From an uncultured Lysobacteraceae bacterium (lineage in GTDB: Bacteria > Pseudomonadota > Gammaproteobacteria > Xanthomonadales > Xanthomonadaceae), in assembly GCA_946480825.1 (NCBI GenBank), contig CAMLLG010000008.1, positions 1-64,000 on the forward strand: a stretch of DNA of 64,000 bases, in the 5' to 3' direction. The notes under the pieces were generated by a model, which ran no database searches, was not told where the DNA came from, and was given only the letters and a program-made list of their open reading frames with translations. The translations under genes were made by a program, and so were the position numbers. This document shows positions 10,416 to 19,730 of the stretch, one piece after another (the first letter of the stretch is position 1; each line of letters begins with the position of its first letter).

Positions 10416-10504
10416 CGTTTGCGCCGCGCGCGGGGCGCTTGCCCGGCCGCTTCCGCGGCGGTACAACATCGATCATCGACCGAACGGATTCCCTTTCCCA
10501 CGAC

Positions 10505-11491
10505 ATGAGCGACAGCGACCGAAGTCGAAGCGGCCGGCACATCCACGTCGTCGCCGGCGTGATCGCCGATGCGCGCGATCGCATCCTCCTCGCACGGCGT
10601 ACCGATGGCCGCGACCTCGCCGGGCTGTGGGAATTTCCCGGCGGCAAGGTCGAGCCGGGCGAGACGCCCGAAGCGGCGCTGGTGCGCGAACTGCGCGAGG
10701 AACTCGGGATCGAGGCGCGCGTCGGCGACGCGGTGATCGCGGTGCCGCAGCAATATCCGCACAAGCGCCTGCGACTGGACGTGCGCCGCATCGAATCCTG
10801 GGCCGGCACCGTGAAAGGACTCGATGGCCAGGCGTTGGCGTGGGTGCCGCCGCACAAACTCGCGAGCTATGCGATGCCCGACGCCGACCGCCCGGTGGTC
10901 GCGGCGCTGCAGGACACCGATCGTTATCTGATCACCCCCGAACCCGAATCCAGAGCCGGAGACGATGCGCGCTGGCTGGCGTCGCTGCGGGCCGCGCTGG
11001 AGAGCGGCGTGCGTCGCGTGCAACTGCGCGCGCCCGCGCTGGCCGCGAGCGATCCGTCGCGCTGGCGCGCGCTGGTGGAGCGGGCACTTGCGGTTCTGCA
11101 GGACGCCGATGCCGAAGCGCTGATCAACGGCGATGTGGCGATGGCGTCGGCGCTCGGTGTGGGCGTGCATCTGCGCGCGACCCAACTGCGCACACTGTCG
11201 TCGCGTCCGTTGCCGAACGCGCAGCGCGTGATCGCGTCCTGTCACGATCTCGACGAGCTGCGGCTCGCGCAGGCTCTCGGCTGCGATGCCGCCGTGCTCG
11301 GTCCGGTACTTCCGACGGCATCGCATCCGGGGGCGCCCGGTATCGGCTGGGAGCGGTTCGTCGAACTGCGCGAGCAGGTGGCGCTGCCGATCTACGCGCT
11401 CGGAGGCATGACGCCCGCGCATGTCGCGCATGCGCGCAACCATGGGGCGCAGGGTATCGCCGCGATCCGGGGATTGTGGCCCGGAGCCTGA
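10505..11491 (+). CDS. Nudix hydrolase fused to a thiamine-phosphate-synthase-like domain
   Basis: 328 residues in two domains. Residues ~14-140 form a MutT-type Nudix domain; its box starts at G46 and fits GX5EX7REUXEEXGU (GGKVEPGETP through RELREELGI). Residues ~145-328 form a TIM-barrel region like ThiE/TenI (RVQLRAP, VLGPVLPTASHPGAPGIGW, YALGGMTPAHV). The N-terminal part likely sanitises 8-oxo-dGTP as MutT does. The C-terminal part lacks clear ThiE catalytic residues and its role is open. This fusion is well known in proteobacteria after secA. The ATG at 10505 is chosen because the Nudix domain begins shortly after it. Confidence 0.88.
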   Translation: MSDSDRSRSGRHIHVVAGVIADARDRILLARRTDGRDLAGLWEFPGGKVEPGETPEAALVRELREELGIEARVGDAVIAVPQQYPHKRLRLDVRRIESWAGTVKGLDGQALAWVPPHKLASYAMPDADRPVVAALQDTDRYLITPEPESRAGDDARWLASLRAALESGVRRVQLRAPALAASDPSRWRALVERALAVLQDADAEALINGDVAMASALGVGVHLRATQLRTLSSRPLPNAQRVIASCHDLDELRLAQALGCDAAVLGPVLPTASHPGAPGIGWERFVELREQVALPIYALGGMTPAHVAHARNHGAQGIAAIRGLWPGA

Positions 11492-11520
11492 ATCGCAGCC
11501 GCGTCTCCCGCGCAATGCGA

Positions 11521-11549
11521 AACGGCCGCCGGTGAGGGCGGCCGTTCTG
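11521..11549. terminator. Bidirectional hairpin between convergent genes
   Basis: Perfect 10-bp stem AACGGCCGCC (11521-11530) / GGCGGCCGTT (11537-11546). It lies between the Nudix gene and the convergent S9 peptidase, so it can serve both. The T-run is short on either side. Confidence 0.6.
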
Positions 11550-11603
11550 TTTCGGAGATGCATCCGTCGCTGCGCGGGCGGCGCAATGAATCGCCCGTGT
11601 CGT

Positions 11604-13622
<2,019 letters not shown>

Positions 13623-13724
13623 GGCGAATTCCCGGCAGTGGACAGCGTTCGAGCATAGCCGCTGCCGGGACACCGCACTTTGGCCGGAAGTCATGCTCTT
13701 TCGCGACCGCGCTTGAAAACGTCG

Positions 13725-15068
13725 ATGGCGACCAGAAATCGTGAATTCCGCAATCCGTCCCCGGGGCCCCGCATGGCGATCATCGAAACGCGACCCTCGG
13801 CGGTTTGCGATCCGGCCGCGATGGCGGCGGGGCTCGACGACGGCGCCGAATGCATCCAGCTCGATCGCGACGCGCTGCGGCTCGCGCTCGCCGGGGATCT
13901 GCAGGACGCCGAGGCGATCGCCACGGCGGGCGCCGGGCCGGGCAATCTGTTTTCCGATGTCGCCCTGTTCGTGCCCGGCGCCGAAATCGACGGCATGGCC
14001 GCGATCGTGCGCGCCATCGATGCCGTCGCCGCGCTGCCCGCCTATCGCGAGGCGGTCCTCGCGGATGCGCCGGAAATCGCCCGGGTCGCGCCCGGTCCGC
14101 TCGGCGCGCTGATGGGTTACGACTTCCATCTCGCCAGCGATGGTCCCAGGCTGATCGAAGTGAACACCAACGCAGGCGGCGCCTTCCTCAACGCCCGATT
14201 GCTCGCGGCGCAGCGCGCCTGCTGCGCGATGTGCGAGCCGGCGATGGTGCCGGCCGTCGATGGCGATCCCGAGACGGCGCTCGTCGCGATGTTTCGCCAC
14301 GAATGGGCGCTGCAGCGCGGAGTGGCGCCGCTGACGCGGATCGCCATCGTGGATATGGATCCGTCGGGCCAATATCTTTTTCCCGACATGCGGCTGGCCG
14401 CCTGCATGCTCCGTCGTCACGGCATCGATACCGTGATCGCCGATGCATCGACGCTGGTCTACGCCGACGGTCGTCTGTATGCGGACGGTGCGCCGATCGA
14501 TCTGGTTTACAACCGCCTGGTCGACTTCGCGCTCGCGGACCCGGCTCACGTCGCCCTGCGCGAGGCCTATCGCGATGGCGCCGTGGTCGTGACGCCGCAT
14601 CCGCACGCGCATGCGCTGCTCGCGGACAAGCGCAATCTCGTGCTGCTGTCCGATCCCGCGCGTCTGCGCGCCTTCGGCGCGGACGAGCAGGTCGTCGCGC
14701 GTCTGCAGCGCGGTGTCCCGCGCACGGTCGTGGTGTGCGCGGACAACGCCGAAGCCCTGTGGGCGGCGCGCAGAGCCCTGTTCTTCAAGCCCGCGTGCGG
14801 CTACGGCAGCAAGGCGACCTATCGCGGCGACAAACTGACCCGCAGCGTCTGGTCGAGCATCGTCGCCGGCGATTACGTGGCGCAGGAGATCGTGATTCCT
14901 GGAGAACGCCCGGTGAAGATCGACGGCGCGCGCGTGCCGCTGAAGACCGATCTGCGGATGTACGCCTACGCAGGCGAGCCCCTGCTGGTCGCGGCCCGCC
15001 TGTATCGCGGGCAGACCACCAATTTCCGCACCCCGGGAGGCGGTTTCGCGCCGGTGTTCCGGACCTGA
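13725..15068 (+). CDS. Circularly permuted ATP-grasp-like protein of unknown function
   Basis: 447 residues from the ATG at 13725; a TTG at 13680 or the ATG at 13773 are alternatives, and no ribosome site is decisive. I do not recognise the exact family. The metal-binding motif IEVNTNAGG (E145, N147) comes first, and the phosphate-loop-like FFKPACGYGSKAT (K355) comes near the C-terminus. The order is reversed from ordinary ATP-grasp enzymes and matches circularly permuted ones such as the glutathionylspermidine-synthase group. A carboxylate-amine ligase acting on peptide-like substrates is the natural guess, but that is inference. It has no signal peptide, is divergent from the S9 peptidase, and lies 99 bp before the M19-like gene. 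Confidence 0.6.
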   Translation: MATRNREFRNPSPGPRMAIIETRPSAVCDPAAMAAGLDDGAECIQLDRDALRLALAGDLQDAEAIATAGAGPGNLFSDVALFVPGAEIDGMAAIVRAIDAVAALPAYREAVLADAPEIARVAPGPLGALMGYDFHLASDGPRLIEVNTNAGGAFLNARLLAAQRACCAMCEPAMVPAVDGDPETALVAMFRHEWALQRGVAPLTRIAIVDMDPSGQYLFPDMRLAACMLRRHGIDTVIADASTLVYADGRLYADGAPIDLVYNRLVDFALADPAHVALREAYRDGAVVVTPHPHAHALLADKRNLVLLSDPARLRAFGADEQVVARLQRGVPRTVVVCADNAEALWAARRALFFKPACGYGSKATYRGDKLTRSVWSSIVAGDYVAQEIVIPGERPVKIDGARVPLKTDLRMYAYAGEPLLVAARLYRGQTTNFRTPGGGFAPVFRT

Positions 15069-15167
15069 GCGCCGCATCCGGATCCGTCGCGTGATACAAG
15101 GCTGCGTGGCAGGCTCGCGAGCCGGTAAGGATGTGGCCGCGATCGACGCGAACATGAGGAGATACGG

Positions 15168-16319
15168 ATGGGCGACCGTCGCGATGCGATCAAACGACTG
15201 GGCCTGTCTGCGCTGGCCCTGGGGCTGGCGCCGACGGCCGCGTTCGGGGCCCCGCGCGCGCGGCGGGATGTGCCGGCGTGGCCGCCGTATCGCGACGCCG
15301 TCTCGATCGATGGCGCCGGCGGCACCGGTCTGCTGTGGTTCGAGGACGATGCCGCCGCCACACGCGCGGAGCTTGATGCGATCCGCGCCTCGGGGCTGAC
15401 CGCGGCGGTGTTGACCGTCGCGCCCTCGGGCCGTTTCTGGCTGGACGATGCGGCGTTCGAGAAAACCAGAGCCACGCTCGCGAAATGGGACGCGATCGTC
15501 GCCCGGCATCCGCAACATCTGCTGGCGGTGCGCACCGCGGCGGATCTCGAGCGCGCGCGGCGCGAACGCAGGCTCGGCCTGATCTACACCTTTCAGGGCA
15601 CCGAATCGCTGGGCGAAGATCCCGATCGCGTCGCACTGTTCCGCACGCTCGGTGTTCGCGTGATCCAGCTCACCCACAACCGTCGCAATCTCGTCGGCGA
15701 CGGTTGCATGGAGCCCGGCAACGCCGGGCTCAGCAACTTCGGCCGCCAGATCGTCGAACGCCTCAACGCCAAGAAGATCGTGGTCGATGTCGCCCACGGT
15801 TCCGCGCGCACCATGGCCGAAGGCATCGCCGCATCCACCGCACCGCCGCTGATCAGCCACACCGGCTGCCGCGCGCTCGCCGATCTGCCGCGCAACACCG
15901 ACGATGCGACGCTGCGTGCGCTGGCGGAGAAGGGCGGCGTCGCCGGCATCATCTTCTGGCCGTATCTGCGCACCGACACCCAGCCGATGGCCGAGGACGT
16001 GATCCGCCACATCGAACACGCGGTCAAGGTCTGCGGCGAAGACCACGTCGGCATCGGCACCGATGCCGGCGTCGCCCCGATCGAACGCACGCCGGCGTTC
16101 GAGAAGGACAACCGCGAATGGGTCGCCGCCGCGGTCGAGGACGGCGTGTTCGAACGCGGACGCCCGCCGGATCTCTACACCTTCATTCCCGATCTCAACA
16201 CCGCCGACCGCTTCGACAAACTCGCGTTGCTGCTGTCGAAGCGCGGCCATTCCGATGCGCGCATCGACAAGATCCTCGGCGGGAATTTCGCGCGGGTGTT
16301 CGGGGACGTATGGGGCTGA
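15168..16319 (+). CDS. Tat-exported M19 (membrane dipeptidase)-like protein with degenerate zinc site
   Basis: 383 residues. The N-terminus DRRDAIKRLGLSALALGLAPTAAFGA fits a twin-arginine signal. The body follows the renal dipeptidase fold: VRVIQLTHNRRN, VVDVAHGSARTM, PPLISHTGCRAL and the late Asp in GIGTDAG. Two expected features are missing. The N-terminal DGHxD is replaced by SIDGAGGTGL, and the bridging Glu by Gln (FQGTES, F142-Q143). Dipeptidase activity is therefore doubtful unless this subgroup uses another metal set. A strong ribosome site (gaggagatac) precedes the ATG. It may be co-transcribed with the ATP-grasp-like gene. Confidence 0.8.
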   Translation: MGDRRDAIKRLGLSALALGLAPTAAFGAPRARRDVPAWPPYRDAVSIDGAGGTGLLWFEDDAAATRAELDAIRASGLTAAVLTVAPSGRFWLDDAAFEKTRATLAKWDAIVARHPQHLLAVRTAADLERARRERRLGLIYTFQGTESLGEDPDRVALFRTLGVRVIQLTHNRRNLVGDGCMEPGNAGLSNFGRQIVERLNAKKIVVDVAHGSARTMAEGIAASTAPPLISHTGCRALADLPRNTDDATLRALAEKGGVAGIIFWPYLRTDTQPMAEDVIRHIEHAVKVCGEDHVGIGTDAGVAPIERTPAFEKDNREWVAAAVEDGVFERGRPPDLYTFIPDLNTADRFDKLALLLSKRGHSDARIDKILGGNFARVFGDVWG

Positions 16320-16328
16320 GCGCGACCG

Positions 16329-17696
16329 TCAGTCCGCTCCACCGAGCAGATCGGTGGCTCCGGCATATCCCACCAGCGGATGGATCCGGAAGCCATGGAG
16401 GTCCGGCCCCCACGGCGAGCCCTGCAGCCTGAGCACGAGATCCTGGCGATCATCGGGGAGTTGGACCGGCATGAACCGGGAACCCAACGACTCGGCGCCC
16501 CAGGATCCCGTTCGCGGGAACACGATCGGCAGCGCATGCACGGTCGATCCGGCGCTGAGCATGCTCAGTGTCGCGATCCGGAACGGATCGGCGTTGTTGT
16601 GGACGAGTTCGATCGCGATGTGATCGTGAACGAGTCGGTCCGCCGGCAGCCGGAATTCGACCCAATGGTTGTCGGATGGGCCGATCCACTGGATGACCGA
16701 ATGCGTCGTCGCATCCTGCGTGAGCGATGCGATCGCGACGTTCTGCGTGCGCACGAGGCCATCGTCCAGCGGGGACGGCAACGGGACCGATGTCAGCAGG
16801 GGCGGCGCGGGGTCGCCGTCGTCGTCGCGGACAATGAACGCCCGGATCCGCTGGTCGCGCAGATCGCAGAGATTGGCGATCCATCGTTCGACGCCGGAGC
16901 GACTGCGATGCTGCGCGTCGATGTCGCCCTCGCCGAAATACGATTGCCAGATGCGCAGCTCGGCCGCGTCCATCGCCTGCCGCCGCCGCCGCTCGGCCTC
17001 CTCGCGGCTCACCGCGCTGCCGAATTCGATCCGTTCCTGGCCGTCGTCGAAGTCGTAATGGGTCACCGGGAACGGGAACGACGTGGTGACCTCGCGCAAC
17101 TCGGAGAATCGGGCTTTCCTTGCGAGAATCTCGCGATCGAGCGCGTCCAGCACCCCGGTCGCATGCAGCGCGCTCTTGTGCAGACGGGTCATCACCATGG
17201 GCAGATACGCGCTGGCCTTGGGCTCCGATGTCTCGGCGTCGAGCAGCAGGGCCTGCTGCAGCACCAGCAGTTCGAAACTCATGGCCCATTGCCAGGCCAG
17301 GAAGTCGCGGCGCTGCATGTCCCGTGCGGTGAGCGACGCCACCGCGCGCATGAACGAGGACCCGGGCGCGACCATCGCCCTCACCCGCGAACGGAACAGA
17401 TCCTCGGCGTTGTCGCCGCGCGTCCCCCGATCGTCCAGATGATGCAGCGCATCGAAGTAATCGTCGTGTTCGTCGCGCAGGAATACGGCGAGTTCCTCGC
17501 TGAAGTGCTCCGCCATCGCTTCCCGGATCATGTCCGCGACTGCTTCTCCGTCGGAAGGCCGCGGCGCGCCGCGCACGGCGGAATGGATGACGCTGATCAC
17601 GCCGGCGACGAGCGCGCCCACGTCGGGAATCATGAAACTCGCGTACTCGAGCAGGGTCAACGCATCGTCGACGAGCTCGGCATCCTTCGATGACAT
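16329..17696 (-). CDS. Unknown protein with helical N-terminus and beta-sandwich-like C-terminus (possible toxin fold)
   Basis: 455 residues, no signal peptide. A hydrophobic stretch at 19-41 (FMIPDVGALVAGVISVIHSA) is followed by long amphipathic helices to ~215, one strongly hydrophobic (FLAWQWAMSFELLVLQQALL). Residues ~330-455 read as beta-strands with PRTGSWGAESL and LVLRLQGSPWGPDLHGFRI, like a carbohydrate-binding-type sandwich. The layout recalls delta-endotoxins without their middle domain. This is pattern recognition only, not a confirmed family. Its start is 11 nt past the stop of the upstream membrane-protein gene, so the two form an operon. Its own ribosome site is poor, suggesting coupling. 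Confidence 0.6.
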   Translation of the reverse strand: MSSKDAELVDDALTLLEYASFMIPDVGALVAGVISVIHSAVRGAPRPSDGEAVADMIREAMAEHFSEELAVFLRDEHDDYFDALHHLDDRGTRGDNAEDLFRSRVRAMVAPGSSFMRAVASLTARDMQRRDFLAWQWAMSFELLVLQQALLLDAETSEPKASAYLPMVMTRLHKSALHATGVLDALDREILARKARFSELREVTTSFPFPVTHYDFDDGQERIEFGSAVSREEAERRRRQAMDAAELRIWQSYFGEGDIDAQHRSRSGVERWIANLCDLRDQRIRAFIVRDDDGDPAPPLLTSVPLPSPLDDGLVRTQNVAIASLTQDATTHSVIQWIGPSDNHWVEFRLPADRLVHDHIAIELVHNNADPFRIATLSMLSAGSTVHALPIVFPRTGSWGAESLGSRFMPVQLPDDRQDLVLRLQGSPWGPDLHGFRIHPLVGYAGATDLLGGAD

Positions 17697-17707
17697 GTGG
17701 GCTTGTC

Positions 17708-18574
17708 CTAGGTAAAGAGCGGTTCGTCGCTGTCGAGCAGCTCGGTGAGCACATGGGCGATCAGATCAGCGGCCAGCGGTCGGGGGATGGCGGCCATGAT
17801 GGGCGCGCTGTCGCCGGGCGCGATGAAGCGGCCGGTCATGCCGCTCACTGCCGTGTAGAGACCCGCCGAACGCGGAACGGTCGTCGATGCGCGGAACGCC
17901 CGGTGCAGCGCATCCATCGCCTCGCGAATCGCGCCCGGCGCCCATTGCAGATCGGTCGGGCGCGCGATCGCGGGCTGCCGCAGGAGCAGAGACACGATCA
18001 GCTGACCCTGCAGCGACAGGTTCCTTCGCTCCACGTGCGCCGAAACGAAGATCCAGAAGGCATCGTCCGACAGGTTCCTCCATTCTTCGATCCGGCTTCG
18101 GATCACGTCTTCCGGGCTTCCCGCCGTGGCGGCGAGGGACTGCGCTTTGGGTGCATACAGGGCGTTGATGATGTTCCATACGAGCGAGGCCGCACCCACG
18201 ACGATGCCGAAGAAGGCACTGACGATCGCCATCCTCGTCTGCAGCGCCGCTTCCTTGTTCTTCGCGTTGATCTCCTTGACCGCCCTGGTTCTCGCGTCGC
18301 GCAACACATTCAGTGTGCCGCCCTCGCCCTCGCGCAGGTTCAGTATCGTCAAATCCTTGGCGTCGATCCATTCGATCAGCAGGACCTTTCTTTCCAGCGC
18401 TTCCATCTTCCCGGAAATGCGCTCGATCTCGTTGCCCATGGCGACAACGTCTTTCTCCGACAACTTGAGCGCCTTCTTCATGTGGCGCATCAGGTCGGAC
18501 TTCATCTCTTCCAGCTCGACCTCGTTGCGCTCGCGCTTGTCGTGTTCGATCGATCTGTGCTCGGGATGTTTCAT
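17708..18574 (-). CDS. Coiled-coil protein with one central membrane segment, unknown function
   Basis: 288 residues. Residues 1-112 are highly charged and helical (likely coiled-coil, ERISGKMEALERKVLLIEW). One membrane segment lies at about 115-140 (MAIVSAFFGIVVGAASLVWNII). The C-terminal half is soluble, with RSRIEEWRNLSDDAFWIFVS and a further helical region. There is no signal peptide and no recognised domain. The ATG at 18574 has an excellent ribosome site (aaggagaaaacc). It is the first gene of a two-gene operon with the toxin-like protein and is divergent from the winged-helix gene at 18806. Confidence 0.75.
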   Translation of the reverse strand: MKHPEHRSIEHDKRERNEVELEEMKSDLMRHMKKALKLSEKDVVAMGNEIERISGKMEALERKVLLIEWIDAKDLTILNLREGEGGTLNVLRDARTRAVKEINAKNKEAALQTRMAIVSAFFGIVVGAASLVWNIINALYAPKAQSLAATAGSPEDVIRSRIEEWRNLSDDAFWIFVSAHVERRNLSLQGQLIVSLLLRQPAIARPTDLQWAPGAIREAMDALHRAFRASTTVPRSAGLYTAVSGMTGRFIAPGDSAPIMAAIPRPLAADLIAHVLTELLDSDEPLFT

Positions 18575-18805
18575 GGTTTTCTCCTTGTCCGGCTTTCCGG
18601 TCTGTGGTCCACTGCGATCGGTCCGACCGTGCGCTTGTGCCCTTCGTCGATGCGCGTTTCGCGGGACCGGGTGCGCAGATCCGAGCCCGCGGGATTGTGC
18701 GGACGCGCATCGAAAGCGTTTCGCGTGATCGCGCCGCGAGGACATTCCGGATTCCGCCGCGCCGCCCGGAATACTCGAAGAATCCGCACGGAGCGACAAG
18801 TCCAA

Positions 18806-19690
18806 ATGTTGCATGCATCCCATCCTGTCGGACCTTCCGTCATCGAGGACGCGGGCGACGACATCTACGCTACCGTGCTCCTGCGCCATACCGACCACGT
18901 GTTGCGCCTGTTCGTCGGCGAGCGGTTGATCAACAAGATTTTCGCGCGCGTGTTCCAGTCGCATGCGATGGGTTGGCTGGTGATCGCCCATTTCGACTGG
19001 AAGGCCGGCGCCGGGCCGCGTCCGACGCTCGCTTCGCTGCAGGCGAAAACCGGCTGCGGGCGGACGCTCGCCGCGTTCGTCGGCATCGCGAAAGTGGCCC
19101 GCCTCGTGTCCGCCGAATCCGATCCGCACGATCGACGACAGCGCTTTCTCGTGCCCGGGGACCGCGTCGTCCAGGGATTGCGCGATTGGTTGCGGCACCA
19201 TTTCCTGCTTGCCGAAGCGCTGGGCCTGATGCCCGAAGGCTGCGCACGACGATTGTGCGAGGATTCCGCATATTTTGAGCGCTATGTGCGCGAATCGGCG
19301 TCCGTGATCGATGGGCTGCAGGCGTGCCGGGAACGTTTCGCCCGATGGCAATGGTTCGAACGCCACGAATGCGGCCTGCGCATCGCCTATGCGTATCTCC
19401 GCGCGCATTGCATTCGCTCGCTGGAGACCGGTGCTTCCGTTCACGAGCCGCAATGGTTCGTCATGGGCAGCGCCGCCATCGCGCAGATGCTGGGCATCTC
19501 GAAGTCGCACGTCCGCAACGTCGTCAACGGCGCGGAACGGCTGGGCGCCATCGAGCACGACGCGCGGCGGCACCGGGCGCGGTTGACGCGGGGGTTCCTG
19601 ATCGAATCGCGCGAGTCCCTGATGCATCTCCTGGCGCTGATGGCCGTGGCGCATGCGCGGGCGGAAACGACATCACCGGTGCGCAGCTGA
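18806..19690 (+). CDS. Protein with two winged-helix domains, probable transcription regulator
   Basis: 294 residues. Residues ~55-125 look like a MarR-type winged helix (TLASLQAKTGCGRTLAAFVG followed by SDPHDRRQRFLVPGDRV). Residues ~220-262 form a second helix-turn-helix (AAIAQMLGISKSHVRNVVNG). The middle (~130-215) is helical and unassigned. No ligand motif is evident. It is divergent from the two-gene operon at 16329-18574 across 231 bp, so control of that operon is the simplest guess. It converges on dnaG with a 40-bp gap. The ATG at 18806 is the first one after the divergent gene; the ribosome site is weak (ggagcgac). Confidence 0.7.
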   Translation: MLHASHPVGPSVIEDAGDDIYATVLLRHTDHVLRLFVGERLINKIFARVFQSHAMGWLVIAHFDWKAGAGPRPTLASLQAKTGCGRTLAAFVGIAKVARLVSAESDPHDRRQRFLVPGDRVVQGLRDWLRHHFLLAEALGLMPEGCARRLCEDSAYFERYVRESASVIDGLQACRERFARWQWFERHECGLRIAYAYLRAHCIRSLETGASVHEPQWFVMGSAAIAQMLGISKSHVRNVVNGAERLGAIEHDARRHRARLTRGFLIESRESLMHLLALMAVAHARAETTSPVRS

Positions 19691-19730
19691 TCGTGGTGCC
19701 CAGCCGAACCCGGGATGGCTGCGTCCGCGG

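Noticed and set aside
5902..10857. Open frame of ~1650 codons on the minus strand across dciA, the M23 gene and secA
   Set aside because: It is antisense to clearly conserved genes; long antisense frames arise from the strong GC bias of the third codon position.
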